This document shows positions 1 to 9,500 of a stretch of DNA of 18,918 nucleotides, piece by piece. The position numbers and the translations under genes were made by a program. The number at the start of each line of letters is the position of its first letter. Within the stretch, counting starts at the first letter, position 1. Origin of the DNA: an uncultured Blautia sp. GTDB taxonomy: Bacteria > Bacillota > Clostridia > Lachnospirales > Lachnospiraceae. The DNA lies in the NCBI GenBank assembly GCA_934408705.1, contig CAKRVL010000049.1, positions 1 through 18,918 on the forward strand, in the 5' to 3' direction. Below the pieces are notes generated by a model. That model saw only the letters and a list, made by a program, of their open reading frames with translations, was not told where the DNA came from and did not search any database.

Positions 1-1544
1 AGTGCAGGCTCTACTTCTTCCATCTTCGTAACGCGGATTGCTTTTGCTCCCATTGCCTCAGAGACTTTCACGAAGTCTACACTGTCATTTAATACAGTCT
101 GGGAATATCTGTGGTCATAGAAAAGAGTCTGCCACTGGCGTACCATTCCCAGAACATGATTGTTCAGAATGATCTGGACAAGAGGTTTGCCGCAACGAAC
201 TGCTGTGGCAATCTCATTCATATTCATACGGAAACAGCCGTCTCCTGCTATATTTACCACGGTTTTGTCCGGGCAGCCCATCTTAGCTCCGATTGCTGCG
301 CCAAGACCATAGCCCATGGTACCAAGCCCTCCTGATGTAAGGAAGGTTCTCGGCTCCTTAAATTTAAAATACTGGGCAGCCCACATCTGATGCTGTCCAA
401 CATCGGTAGAAACAATTGCGTTGCCACCTGTCAGTTCATAAAGCTTCTGGATCACATATGGTCCTGTCAGCTGGGAATGATCATAATTTAACGGATATTT
501 CTCCTTCAGGCTCTGAATATGCTGTACCCAGTCCTGGTGATCCTTCTCCGGAATTTTCTCCAGAAGAAGCTTCAATACCTCTCTCAGATCTCCGATCACA
601 GACGCATCAACCCGAACATTCTTATTGATTTCCGCTGCATCCACATCGATCTGCAGGATTTTTGCATTCGGTGCAAAGGAATTAACATCTCCTGTTACAC
701 GGTCACTGAAGCGTGCTCCCAGAGTGATCAGAAGATCACATTCACACATTGCGTAGTTAGAAGTCTTCGTTCCGTGCATCCCCACAGGGCCTGTATAGAG
801 CTCATCCTCCCCGGAAAAAGCACCTTTTCCCATAAGGCTGTCACAGACCGGTGCCTGGATCTTATGGGCAAGTGCGCGAACCTCTTCCGATGCGTCTGCG
901 ATTACTGCGCCGCCGCCAACAAAAATAAACGGTTTCTGTGCTGCTGCGATCATGCGTGCTGCTGTATCTACGTCTTCCTGGCGGATGGTATCTGTCTTCG
1001 GCTCTACTGCTGTAATAGTGTGACGGATATATTCGCATTTAGCTGCTGTTACGTCCTTCGGTACGTCCACAAGCACCGGACCTGGGCGACCGCTTTTTGC
1101 GATAGTAAAGGCTTTACGGATAGTATCTGCAAGTTTTGTTACATCTTTCACAATGTAGCTGTGTTTTGTAACAGGCATTACAATACCTGCGATATCAACC
1201 TCCTGGAAAGAATCCTTTCCAAGAAGTGCAGTTCCAACATTACAGGTAATTGCTACCACAGGAACTGAGTCCATACATGCGGTGGCAATTCCTGTTACCA
1301 GGTTGGTCGCACCTGGTCCTGAGGTTGCCAGACACACGCCAACCTTGCCTGTTGCACGGGCATAGCCATCTGCTGCGTGGGAAGCTCCCTGCTCATGTGA
1401 AGTAAGTATATGTTTAATTTTATCACTATATCTGTAAAGGGCATCATAAACGTTCAGGATTGCACCGCCCGGATAACCGAAAACGGTATCCACGTTCTGC
1501 TCTAATAAACATTCTATGATGATCTCCGCTCCTGTAAGCTGCAA
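1..1544 (-). CDS. ilvB: Acetolactate synthase (AHAS) large subunit, 3' end cut off by window edge
   Basis: Thiamine-diphosphate enzyme that condenses two pyruvates, or pyruvate plus 2-oxobutyrate, in the first common step of Val/Leu/Ile synthesis. The visible 514 codons start MQLTGAEIIIECLLEQ and run through an N-terminal ThDP domain with catalytic Glu51 in SHEQGA, a middle FAD-type domain, and a C-terminal ThDP domain with GDG at about 434-436 and a following NN pair (NNHVLGMVRQWQ), the metal/ThDP motif. Family length is about 550-570, so roughly 40-50 C-terminal residues lie beyond base 1. The start is TTG: no ATG fits, an AGGAGG lies 7 bases upstream, and the encoded residues match the family N-terminus. 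It is the last visible gene of leuB-ilvD-ilvB, 23 bases after ilvD. The loop after the ThDP-binding region reads AITCNVGTALLGKDSFQEVD where many enzymes have GQVPTSLIG; I regard this as a clade variant. An ilvN regulatory subunit is not visible. Confidence 0.95.
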   Translation of the reverse strand, partial: MQLTGAEIIIECLLEQNVDTVFGYPGGAILNVYDALYRYSDKIKHILTSHEQGASHAADGYARATGKVGVCLATSGPGATNLVTGIATACMDSVPVVAITCNVGTALLGKDSFQEVDIAGIVMPVTKHSYIVKDVTKLADTIRKAFTIAKSGRPGPVLVDVPKDVTAAKCEYIRHTITAVEPKTDTIRQEDVDTAARMIAAAQKPFIFVGGGAVIADASEEVRALAHKIQAPVCDSLMGKGAFSGEDELYTGPVGMHGTKTSNYAMCECDLLITLGARFSDRVTGDVNSFAPNAKILQIDVDAAEINKNVRVDASVIGDLREVLKLLLEKIPEKDHQDWVQHIQSLKEKYPLNYDHSQLTGPYVIQKLYELTGGNAIVSTDVGQHQMWAAQYFKFKEPRTFLTSGGLGTMGYGLGAAIGAKMGCPDKTVVNIAGDGCFRMNMNEIATAVRCGKPLVQIILNNHVLGMVRQWQTLFYDHRYSQTVLNDSVDFVKVSEAMGAKAIRVTKMEEVEPA

Positions 1545-1567
1545 ATTTGTTTCCTCCTAGTGTATTA

Positions 1568-3241
1568 TTACTTTGCTTTCGGCACCTCAAGGATCGCACC
1601 GCGATTTCCGGATGTTACCATTGCTGCATATCTTGCAAGATATCCTGTGGTAACCTTAGGCTCTCTTGGCTGCCATTTCGCCCTTCTTGCTGCAAGCTCT
1701 TCATCTGAAACCTTCAGTTCCAGCTTCAGCTCCGGAATATTGATACTGATGATATCCCCTTCCTCAACAAGAGCGATGGGGCCGCCTACTGCTGCCTCTG
1801 GTGAAACGTGTCCGATAGATGCACCTCTGGATGCACCACTGAATCGTCCGTCTGTAATAAGTGCTACAGAAGAACCAAGTCCCATACCTGCAATCGCAGA
1901 AGTCGGATTCAGCATTTCACGCATTCCCGGACCTCCCTTTGGTCCCTCATAACGGATGACAACAACATCACCTTCTACGATGCTGCCGCCTTTGATCGCT
2001 GCAATTGCATCATCCTCACTGTCAAATACTCGTGCAGGTCCTTCGTGAACCATCATTTCTGCTACAACTGCAGAACGCTTTACAACGCTTCCATCTGGTG
2101 CAAGATTACCACGAAGTACTGCAAGTCCGCCTGTAGCGCTATATGGATTATCAATTGGACGGATTACTTCAGGATTCAGATTTATGCAATCCTTAATGTT
2201 CTCCCCTACTGTCTTGCCGGTAACAGTCATACACTCTGTATGAAGCAGTCCCTTTTTATTCAGCTCATTCATAACTGCATATACACCGCCAGCCTCATTA
2301 AGGTCTTCCATATAAGTAGGACCTGCCGGAGCCAGATGGCACAGATTAGGAGTTTTTTCGCTGATTTCATTTGCAAAGCTGATATCGAAATCCCAGCCGA
2401 TCTCATGTGCGATTGCCGGGAGATGAAGCATACTGTTTGTAGAACAGCCAAGTGCCATATCTACTGTAAGGGCATTCAGAAGCGCCTCTTTTGTCATAAT
2501 ATCTCTTGGACGGATGTTGCGGCGGTACATTTCCATTACCTGCATTCCTGCATGCTTTGCAAGACGGATACGCTCAGAATATACTGCCGGAATAGTACCA
2601 TTTCCCTTCAATCCCATACCAAGAACCTCTGTCAGGCAGTTCATACTGTTTGCAGTATACATACCGGAGCAGGAGCCACAGGTTGGACATGTCTTATTTT
2701 CACATTCGGTAAGCTGATCCTCTGTGATCTTGCCGGCAGCATAAGCTCCAACAGCCTCAAACATACTGGAAAGACTTGTTTTGTGACCATTTAAATGACC
2801 TGCCAGCATAGGACCGCCGCTTACAAATACGGTAGGCACATTAATTCTGGCTGCTGCCATCAAAAGTCCCGGCACATTCTTATCACAGTTAGGAATCATA
2901 ACAAGAGCATCAAACTGATGAGCCAGCGCCATTGCCTCTGTGGAATCTGCGATCAGGTCTCTTGTTACAAGTGAATATTTCATACCAATATGTCCCATTG
3001 CAATTCCATCACACACTGCGATTGCAGGGAACATAACCGGTGTTCCGCCAGCCATTGCCACACCAAGCTTTACAGCCTGTGCAATTTTATCCAGGTTCAT
3101 ATGACCTGGTACGATTTCATTATAGGAGCAGACGATACCAACTAACGGACGCTCCATTTCTTCCTTTGTCATTCCAAGGGCATTAAACAGGGAACGGTGA
3201 GGTGCCTGCTGTGAGCCTGTTTTTACTGCATCACTTCTCAT
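1568..3241 (-). CDS. ilvD: Dihydroxy-acid dehydratase
   Basis: Iron-sulphur enzyme of Val/Ile/Leu synthesis that dehydrates 2,3-dihydroxy-isovalerate or -methylvalerate to the 2-oxo acid. The protein is 557 residues, normal for IlvD/Edd proteins. It has [13 protein letters not shown] with Cys119, the [17 protein letters not shown] block with Cys185, Cys188 and Cys191, and the C-terminal [17 protein letters not shown] block. Near the N-terminus the sequence is [10 protein letters not shown], with Gly46-His47 where [2Fe-2S]-type plant-like enzymes have a Cys; this matches the oxygen-sensitive E. coli type, and the cluster type is inference. I chose the ATG at 3241 because it has AAAGGAG upstream and begins MRSDAVKTG like the family; the frame stays open 15 codons further upstream, to just before the leuB stop, without a better site. 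It lies 45 bases after leuB and 23 before ilvB, clearly in one operon. Confidence 0.97.
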   Translation of the reverse strand: MRSDAVKTGSQQAPHRSLFNALGMTKEEMERPLVGIVCSYNEIVPGHMNLDKIAQAVKLGVAMAGGTPVMFPAIAVCDGIAMGHIGMKYSLVTRDLIADSTEAMALAHQFDALVMIPNCDKNVPGLLMAAARINVPTVFVSGGPMLAGHLNGHKTSLSSMFEAVGAYAAGKITEDQLTECENKTCPTCGSCSGMYTANSMNCLTEVLGMGLKGNGTIPAVYSERIRLAKHAGMQVMEMYRRNIRPRDIMTKEALLNALTVDMALGCSTNSMLHLPAIAHEIGWDFDISFANEISEKTPNLCHLAPAGPTYMEDLNEAGGVYAVMNELNKKGLLHTECMTVTGKTVGENIKDCINLNPEVIRPIDNPYSATGGLAVLRGNLAPDGSVVKRSAVVAEMMVHEGPARVFDSEDDAIAAIKGGSIVEGDVVVIRYEGPKGGPGMREMLNPTSAIAGMGLGSSVALITDGRFSGASRGASIGHVSPEAAVGGPIALVEEGDIISINIPELKLELKVSDEELAARRAKWQPREPKVTTGYLARYAAMVTSGNRGAILEVPKAK

Positions 3242-3286
3242 AACTTGTATCTCCTTTATTCTGAAAGTCCGTATATTTCTATTCAA

Positions 3287-4369
3287 TCAGATTTCTTTAG
3301 CTATCAGGTCACCCATCTCTTTCGTTCCAACCAGAGTGCAACCCTCAGACATAATGTCACCAGTGCGGTAACCTGCGGTCAGAACCTTCTGCACCGCTGC
3401 CTCCACTGCATTGGCTTCCTCGTCAAGATCCAGGGAAAAACGAAGCATCATAGCTGCAGAAAGAATAGTTGCGATAGGATTTGCCTTATTCTGTCCTGCA
3501 ATATCAGGTGCAGAACCATGGCTTGGCTCATAAAGGCCAAATTTCGTCTCATTCAGGCTTGCAGAGGAAAGCATTCCTATAGAGCCTGTAACCATGCTTG
3601 CCTCATCAGAAAGAATATCGCCAAACATGTTCTCTGTAAGGATAACGTCAAACTGCTTCGGATCTCTTACCAGCTGCATGGCACAGTTATCAACCAGCAT
3701 ATGCTCAAGAGTAACCTCCGGATAATCCTTTGCCACCTCTTCTACCACTTTTCTCCAAAGTCTGGATGAATCAAGAACATTTGCCTTATCAACGCTTGTC
3801 ACTTTTTTGCTGCGCTTCATGGCAATGTCAAATGCTTTAACAGCAATTCTGTGTATCTCATTTTCGTTATAGGAAAGAGTATCAACAGCTTTCTTTACGC
3901 CGTTCTCTTCTATCGTCTTTCTCTCGCCGAAATAAAGACCGCCTGTCAGTTCACGCACAATGATCATATCGAAACCGTCTCCTATGATCTCGTCGCGAAG
4001 AGGGCATGCTGCACGAAGTTCGTTGTATAAATATGCAGGGCGAAGATTTGCAAAAAGATTAAGTGCCTTACGAATGGCAAGAAGTCCTGCCTCCGGGCGC
4101 CTGGATGGCTCTAGCTTATACCAGGGGGATGTCTTGGCATCTCCGCCTATAGAGCCCATAAGAACTGCATCAGAAGCCTTGGCTGTAGCAATAGCTTCAT
4201 CTGTAAGAGGAACTCCATGTACATCAATGGACGCTCCACCTAAAAGTACCTCTGAATAAGAAAAGGTGTGTCCGTATTTCTCACATACTTTGTCCAGAAC
4301 CTTCTTTGCTTCTGTAACGATTTCCGGACCAATACCGTCTCCCGGAATCAGTGAAATGTTGTAATTCAT
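3287..4369 (-). CDS. leuB: 3-isopropylmalate dehydrogenase
   Basis: NAD-dependent oxidative decarboxylation of 3-isopropylmalate in leucine synthesis, cytosolic homodimer. The 360-residue protein has the usual family length and motifs: [11 protein letters not shown] at the N-terminus, the LeuB-specific segment [20 protein letters not shown] (about 92-111), [12 protein letters not shown] with catalytic Tyr146, Lys195, Asp227 in VDNCAMQLV, Asp251 and Asp255 in GDILSDEAS, and HGSAPDIAG with the Asp (about 289) that favours NAD over NADP. The LeuB-specific segment distinguishes it from isocitrate and tartrate dehydrogenases. It is the first gene of the leuB-ilvD-ilvB operon, with a GAGAGGA ribosome binding site and a good promoter upstream. 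leuA, leuC, leuD and ilvC are not in the window, so the rest of the pathway lies elsewhere. Confidence 0.97.
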   Translation of the reverse strand: MNYNISLIPGDGIGPEIVTEAKKVLDKVCEKYGHTFSYSEVLLGGASIDVHGVPLTDEAIATAKASDAVLMGSIGGDAKTSPWYKLEPSRRPEAGLLAIRKALNLFANLRPAYLYNELRAACPLRDEIIGDGFDMIIVRELTGGLYFGERKTIEENGVKKAVDTLSYNENEIHRIAVKAFDIAMKRSKKVTSVDKANVLDSSRLWRKVVEEVAKDYPEVTLEHMLVDNCAMQLVRDPKQFDVILTENMFGDILSDEASMVTGSIGMLSSASLNETKFGLYEPSHGSAPDIAGQNKANPIATILSAAMMLRFSLDLDEEANAVEAAVQKVLTAGYRTGDIMSEGCTLVGTKEMGDLIAKEI

Positions 4370-4401
4370 AATAATTTCCTCTCCTTCGGATAATTGTTAT
4401 T

Positions 4402-4430
4402 ATAATAACGCACTTTCTTTAATATTTCAA
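4402..4430 (-). promoter_or_regulatory. Sigma-A promoter of leuB-ilvD-ilvB with palindromes over both boxes
   Basis: On the minus strand TTGAAA (4425-4430) is followed after 17 bases by TATTAT (4402-4407), about 35 bases before the leuB start. The -10 sits inside a perfect 14-base palindrome GTTATTATAATAAC (4396-4409), and the -35 overlaps the palindrome AACATGTT (4429-4436). Palindromes at these positions could be repressor sites, but AT-rich palindromes also arise by chance. I saw no T-box core or leader peptide between promoter and gene. Confidence 0.6.
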
Positions 4431-4492
4431 CATGTTAAAGTAAAAAACTGCCAAAAAACCGCCTTTTTCCAATTTAACGAAAACGTTTATGG

Positions 4493-4527
4493 AAAAGAAA
4501 AAGCTCCATCCCTTTATGGAATGAAGC
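4493..4527 (-). terminator. Rho-independent terminator, probably of the yajC transcript
   Basis: On the minus strand a 10-bp stem (4518-4527 with 4503-4512, one or two G-U pairs) encloses a 5-base loop and is followed directly by a U-rich run TTTTTCTTTT. It lies downstream of yajC and upstream of the leuB promoter, so it most simply ends the yajC transcript. Confidence 0.65.
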
Positions 4528-4551
4528 CATTCTTAGTTTCCGTCATATGAT

Positions 4552-4723
4552 GATACCAAGGTCAAAAGGTCAAAAAGCCGATGCAAGCTCGCTTGCAAGA
4601 GGATTTTTGACCTCTTGACCCGCCAAAAACATGAGTAAGTAGCCATTTTTCGAAGAAAAATGAGCGGATTACGAATGTTTTTGAAGATTGCGGGAGTGCA
4701 AAGCACGTAGCAATCTGGTATCA
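4552..4723. repeat. Structured intergenic repeat-like element with terminal inverted repeats
   Basis: A 172-base non-coding block bounded by GATACC (4552-4557) and its complement GGTATC (4718-4723). Inside are nested hairpins: a 17-bp stem with one mismatch (4560-4576 with 4604-4620), built on the tandem GGTCAAAA GGTCAAAA and capped by GCAAGC/GCTTGC (4583-4596); AAAAACAT/ATGTTTTT (4625-4632, 4675-4682) enclosing an 8-bp hairpin with a 3-base loop (4644-4662); and AGATTGC/GCAATCT (4685-4691, 4710-4716) enclosing GTGC/GCAC. The density of complementary arms excludes a random spacer. It could be a dispersed MITE- or REP-like repeat, or a structured RNA in the yajC 3' region. It resembles intergenic sequences I associate with Lachnospiraceae genomes, but one copy here cannot prove repetition. 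Confidence 0.6.
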
Positions 4724-4752
4724 AAGGTGTCAAAAAACTTTTAGATATCAGA

Positions 4753-5052
4753 TTAAGCAGATGCCTGCTCTGCTTTCTCAACCTCGGCAATAGCCTGCTT
4801 TCTCATAGGAATACGGCAATTCTTGTTATTACCGAATTCTACAATCACATCTTCTTCTGTCATATCAATGATGACACCATAGAAGCCGCTTGTAGTTACA
4901 ATGCTGTCACCTACAGCCATATCGTTGAGCATAGCCTGTACTCTCTTCTGCTCTTTCTTCTGAGGTCTGATCATCAGAAAATACATAATACCGAAAAGTA
5001 CAACCAGCCATACGATGGTAAATCCCATACTCATTCCGCTTGATGCGTCCAT
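4753..5052 (-). CDS. yajC: Preprotein translocase accessory subunit YajC
   Basis: Small single-pass membrane protein that associates with SecDF-YidC and helps Sec-dependent export. The 99-residue product has a short N-terminus, one transmembrane helix (about 11-28, FTIVWLVVLFGIMYFLMI), the hallmark RPQKKEQKR directly after it, and a cytosolic SH3-like beta domain containing GDSIVTTSGFYGVI. The frame runs 30 codons further upstream, but the ATG at 5052 has AGGAGG at 7-base spacing and gives a normal YajC N-terminus, and the promoter -35 lies inside the upstream extension. It follows tgt as in many bacteria; secD and secF are not next to it here. Confidence 0.95.
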   Translation of the reverse strand: MDASSGMSMGFTIVWLVVLFGIMYFLMIRPQKKEQKRVQAMLNDMAVGDSIVTTSGFYGVIIDMTEEDVIVEFGNNKNCRIPMRKQAIAEVEKAEQASA

Positions 5053-5113
5053 TTGCAAATCCTCCTGTATCTTACTCTCTCGCTCTGTCTTTATCACCAG
5101 CGCATTATAGTAT

Positions 5114-5142
5114 ACTATACACAAAAAAGCCTGGTTCTTCAA
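5114..5142 (-). promoter_or_regulatory. yajC promoter with a palindromic -10 region
   Basis: On the minus strand TTGAAG (5137-5142), 17 bases, TATAGT (5114-5119). The -10 belongs to a perfect 14-base palindrome TATAGTATACTATA (5106-5119), which also offers the alternative -10 boxes TATACT and TATAAT a few bases downstream. This implies yajC is transcribed separately from tgt as well as possibly by readthrough, since I see no strong terminator in the 144-base gap. Confidence 0.6.
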
Positions 5143-5196
5143 GTAGTTTTATTATTTTTTATATTTATTTCATAAATCACCGGCTGCCGGATCCTG

Positions 5197-6354
5197 TCAC
5201 TTACTGTATCTGCTGTTAATCTTTCCTTCTTCAAATCCCGCCAGACGCATTTCTTTATATTCTGCAAAATTACCCTGATCCAGTGCGTCCCTGATTTCCT
5301 CCATCATATGATTGTAGAAATACAGATTATGAAGTACGCAAAGACGCATTCCAAGCATTTCCTTCGCCTTCAGAAGATGACGGATGTAGGCTCTGCTGTA
5401 GTGCTGGCAAGCCGGACACTGGCATCCCTCCTCGATTGGCTTAGGATCCAGCTCGTATTTCGCATTAAACAGATTCAGCTTGCCATGATTGGTATAAACG
5501 TGTCCATGTCGTCCGTTACGGCTTGGGTAAACGCAGTCAAAGAAATCAATTCCTCTTGCAACTCCCTCCAGAATATTCGCCGGAGTACCAACTCCCATTA
5601 AATAAGTAGGCTTATCCTGTGGAAGGTGTGGCACTACCTCGTCCAAAATGTGATACATCTCCTGATGAGTCTCGCCTACTGCCAGCCCGCCTACTGCATA
5701 TCCGTCCAGATCCAGCTTGGAAATGGTATCAGCATGAGCCACACGAATATCTGCATAGATTGCACCCTGGTTGATTCCGAAAAGCAGCTGCTCTTTATTT
5801 ACGGTATCCGGCAGACTATTCAATCTGTCCATCTCTGCCTTGCAACGCTCCAGCCATCTGGTAGTCCGGTCTACGGAATTCTGCACATACTCTCTGCTCG
5901 CCACACTGCTTGGACATTCATCAAATGCCATAGCAATGGTAGAGCCAAGGTTAGACTGAATCTGCATACTCTCCTCCGGTCCCATAAAAATCTTATGACC
6001 GTCAATATGAGACTGGAAATAGACGCCCTCTTCCTTGATCTTACGAAGTCCGGCCAGGGAAAATACCTGAAATCCGCCTGAATCGGTAAGTATAGGTCTG
6101 TCCCATACCATAAACTTGTGAAGTCCACCAAACTCCTTGATCAGCTTATCACCTGTTCTCACATGAAGATGGTAAGTATTGGAAAGCTCTACCTGGGTTC
6201 CGATATCCTTCAGGTCCATAGTAGATACCGCACCCTTAATAGCACCAACTGTTCCCACGTTCATAAACACAGGAGTCTGAATGGTTCCATGTACAGTTTC
6301 AAACTGGGCTCGCTTGGCCCGGCCTTCTGTTTTCATAAGTGTATATTTTGCCAT
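5197..6354 (-). CDS. tgt: tRNA-guanine(34) transglycosylase (queuine/preQ1 tRNA-ribosyltransferase)
   Basis: Exchanges guanine at the wobble position of GUN-anticodon tRNAs for preQ1 on the way to queuosine. The 385-residue TIM-barrel protein has TDSGGFQVFSL with Asp91 (general acid/base), GGLAVGE, GVARGIDFFDCVYPSRNGR with nucleophile Asp273, and the zinc site Cys311-x-Cys313-x2-Cys316 with His342 in LCVLHN. The start at 6354 has AAAGGA seven bases upstream and gives the usual MAKYTLMKTEGRAKRAQ; the frame is open for 12 more codons upstream without a better site. queA and preQ1 synthesis genes are not nearby. It has its own promoter and is followed by yajC. Confidence 0.97.
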   Translation of the reverse strand: MAKYTLMKTEGRAKRAQFETVHGTIQTPVFMNVGTVGAIKGAVSTMDLKDIGTQVELSNTYHLHVRTGDKLIKEFGGLHKFMVWDRPILTDSGGFQVFSLAGLRKIKEEGVYFQSHIDGHKIFMGPEESMQIQSNLGSTIAMAFDECPSSVASREYVQNSVDRTTRWLERCKAEMDRLNSLPDTVNKEQLLFGINQGAIYADIRVAHADTISKLDLDGYAVGGLAVGETHQEMYHILDEVVPHLPQDKPTYLMGVGTPANILEGVARGIDFFDCVYPSRNGRHGHVYTNHGKLNLFNAKYELDPKPIEEGCQCPACQHYSRAYIRHLLKAKEMLGMRLCVLHNLYFYNHMMEEIRDALDQGNFAEYKEMRLAGFEEGKINSRYSK

Positions 6355-6388
6355 ATGTGAATCCTTTCTGCTACAAAAAACTTTATTC

Positions 6389-6417
6389 ATTATAGCCCTA
6401 AATCACCGAAAATTCAA
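6389..6417 (-). promoter_or_regulatory. tgt promoter
   Basis: Minus strand TTGAAT (6412-6417), 17-base spacer, perfect TATAAT (6389-6394), about 35 bases before the tgt start. It is divergent from the promoter at 6452-6480, leaving about 34 bases between the two -35 boxes, so one bound regulator could affect both. Confidence 0.75.
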
Positions 6418-6451
6418 CACCTGCAAAAAGAATCCTTGTTAAACTTTCACA

Positions 6452-6480
6452 TTGCCATTTAAGCTCCCTTATCGTATAAT
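6452..6480 (+). promoter_or_regulatory. Promoter of the 1412-residue activase/dehydratase-like gene
   Basis: Plus strand TTGCCA (6452-6457), 17-base spacer, TATAAT (6475-6480). The expected transcript would start near 6487 and carry an 80-base leader. Confidence 0.7.
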
Positions 6481-6525
6481 ATTACGGAATATCTTCGCTA
6501 AATATTAACATATAAATAAGAAAGT

Positions 6526-6554
6526 TTGGGGAACAATGTCCCCCAACGAGGAGG
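6526..6554 (+). promoter_or_regulatory. Leader hairpin next to a distant ribosome binding site
   Basis: TTGGGG (6526-6531) pairs with CCCCAA (6541-6546) across a 9-base loop, ending just before GAGGAGG (6548-6554). The GGAGG is 12 bases from the ATG at 6567, longer than the usual 6-9, and is separated from it by a run of six T. The arrangement could tune translation, but no alternative in-frame start exists. Confidence 0.4.
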
Positions 6555-6566
6555 CAGCTTTTTTAC

Positions 6567-9500
6567 ATGAGTAATAAATACACATTAGGAATTGACATTG
6601 GTTCCACCACTGTCAAAATTGCAATACTTGACGATAACGACACCTTGCTTTTCGCAGATTACCAGCGTCATTTTGCCAACATTCAGGAGACTCTGGCTGA
6701 GCTTTTGGAAAAAGCCTACGGGAAGCTTGGAGAGCTTACCCTGCATCCGGTGATCACCGGCTCCGGCGGACTTACACTTGCCAATCATCTTGGTGTTCCT
6801 TTTGTCCAGGAGGTTATTGCGGTTTCCACTTCCCTTCAGAAAATTGCACCACAAACTGACGTAGCCATCGAGCTTGGCGGTGAGGATGCCAAGATCATCT
6901 ATTTCGAAGGTGGCAATATTGAGCAGCGTATGAATGGTATCTGTGCAGGCGGTACCGGTTCTTTTATCGATCAGATGGCATCCCTGCTTCAGACAGATGC
7001 CACCGGACTGAATGAATATGCAAAGAATTATAAGGCACTTTACCCAATCGCAGCCCGCTGCGGTGTATTTGCCAAGACAGATATCCAGCCTCTGATCAAT
7101 GATGGAGCCACCAAGGAGGACCTGTCCGCTTCTATTTTCCAGGCAGTCGTGAACCAGACCATTTCCGGTCTTGCCTGTGGTAAACCTATCCGCGGTCATG
7201 TAGCATTTCTTGGTGGTCCTCTTCATTTCCTCGATCAGCTGAAGGCGGCATTTATCCGTACCCTGAAGCTTGATGACGAACATGCCATCACACCTGCGAA
7301 TTCTCATCTTTTTGCAGCTATGGGCTCTGCCATGAATGCAAAGGATGATATTACGGTTTCCCTTACTGACATGACAAGCCGTCTGAAGAACTCTATCAAG
7401 CTGGATTTTGAGGTAGAGCGTATGGAGCCTCTTTTCGCCACAAAAGAGGATTATGAGGCATTTAATAAGCGCCAGAGCGCATATCAGGTGAAGAAGGGTG
7501 AGCTTTCCCAGTACCATGGCAACTGTTATCTGGGTATTGACGCAGGCTCCACCACTACCAAGACTGCACTTGTAGGTGAGGACGGAACTCTTCTTTACTC
7601 CTTCTACAGTAATAATAATGGAAGTCCCCTTAAGACTGCCATCCGTTCTATTCAGGAGATTTACAGTATTCTTCCTGAGGATGCCCACATTGCTTTTTCC
7701 TGTTCCACCGGTTACGGAGAGGCACTGATGAAGGCAGCTCTGCTTCTTGATGAAGGTGAAGTTGAAACTGTTTCCCATTACTATGCCGCTGCCTTTTTTG
7801 ACCCGGAGGTTGATTGTATCGTAGATATCGGTGGCCAGGACATGAAATGCATCAAGATCCGTAATCAGACTGTAGACAGTGTGCAGCTGAACGAAGCATG
7901 CTCTTCCGGCTGCGGTTCCTTTATCGAAACCTTTGCCAAGTCACTAAATTACTCTGTACAGGATTTTGCCAAGGCTGCTCTTTTTGCAGAGCACCCAATT
8001 GATCTTGGAACAAGATGTACTGTGTTTATGAACTCCAAGGTTAAGCAAGCCCAGAAGGAGGGTGCTTCCGTAGCTGATATTTCCGCTGGTCTTGCATACT
8101 CAGTTATCAAAAATGCTCTTTATAAGGTTATCAAGGTTTCCGATGCCAAAGAGCTTGGAAAGCACATTGTAGTACAGGGTGGTACCTTCTATAACGATGG
8201 TGTTCTCAGAAGCTTTGAGCGTATTGCAGGCTGCGAGGCCATTCGTCCTGACATTGCCGGAATCATGGGCGCTTTCGGTGCTGCCCTGATCGCGAAGGAG
8301 CGTTATCACGCTGAGGGCCGCCAGACCACCATGCTTTCCATTGACAAGATCAACGAACTGAAATATACCACCTCCATGGCAAACTGCCACGGCTGCACAA
8401 ACAACTGCCGTCTTACGATCAATAAGTTCACCGGCGGACGTCAGTTTGTAAGTGGCAATCGCTGCGAAAGAGGTATCGGTAAAGAAAAGAATAAGGATCA
8501 TATTCCCAACCTGTATGAATACAAATACAAACGTCTTTTCTCCTATGAGCCTCTCTCTCCTGATAAGGCCGTACGTGGAAAGGTTGGAATCCCCCGTGTT
8601 CTGAATATGTTTGAGAACTATCCTTTCTGGTATACCTTCTTTACAGAGCTGAAATACCAGGTAGTGCTTTCTCCTACCTCTACCAGAAAGATTTATGAGC
8701 TGGGTATTGAATCCATTCCAAGTGAATCTGAGTGTTATCCTGCCAAGCTGGCTCACGGGCATGTGACCTGGCTCATCCGGAATGGTGTAAAATTCATTTT
8801 TTATCCGTGTATTCCTTATGAACGTAATGAATTTCCGGATGCAGTAAACCATTACAACTGCCCTATTGTTACCTCTTATGCAGAGAATATCAAGAATAAT
8901 GTAGACGAGCTTCACGATCCGTCCATTACCTTTATGAATCCGTTCCTGGCCCTGACCTCTGAGGAAATCGTCACAAAGAGACTGACTGAGATTTTCTCGG
9001 ATATCCCGGCTTCTGAGGTGAAGGAAGCAGCCCACAAGGCCTGGGAGGAAATGGCTGCCGTACATAAGGACATTGAGAAAAAAGGCGAGGAGACTCTTCA
9101 ATACCTGAAAGAAACCGGTCGCAGAGGTATCGTTCTTGCAGGCCGTCCGTATCATATCGATCCTGAGATCCACCACGGTATTCCGGATCTGATCAACAGC
9201 TACGGAGTTGCAGTCCTTACAGAGGATTCTGTCTCCCATCTGGTACCTGTTGAGCGGCCCATCCGTGTAAATGACCAGTGGATGTATCATTCCAGACTGT
9301 ATGCAGCCGCTAACTTCGTAAAAACAAGAGATGATCTGGATCTGATCCAGCTGAATTCCTTTGGCTGCGGACTTGACGCTGTAACCACTGATGAGGTTTA
9401 CGAGATTCTGGATGGAAGCGGTAAAATTTATACCTGTCTGAAAATTGACGAAGTAAATAATCTTGGCGCAGCAAGGATCCGTGTCAGATCTCTTCTTGCT

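Noticed and set aside
1560..2794. Long plus-strand reading frames opposite ilvD
   Set aside because: They are antisense to a complete, motif-rich ilvD, lack ribosome binding sites, and give Cys/His/Ser-rich products without recognisable domains.
4370..4540. T-box or leucine leader peptide upstream of leuB
   Set aside because: I looked for the T-box core and for a short Leu/Val/Ile-rich frame on the minus strand and found neither; the hairpin present lies upstream of the promoter.
4533..4790. 85-codon minus-strand frame over the spacer hairpin element
   Set aside because: It overlaps the yajC 3' end out of frame, has no binding site and follows the hairpin arms, so it is a by-product of the repeat-like sequence.
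5150..5196. Terminator after tgt
   Set aside because: CCGG-CAG-CCGG forms only a 4-bp stem and is followed by A-rich, not T-rich, sequence.
6526..6566. Riboswitch in the leader of the 1412-residue gene
   Set aside because: Only one 6-bp hairpin is present in an 80-base leader and no known aptamer signature was recognised.
8100..9290. 396-codon minus-strand frame inside the 1412-residue gene, and similar ones at 6585-7778 and 10128-10883
   Set aside because: Shadow frames of a real gene; the plus-strand product has clear family motifs throughout while these have none.
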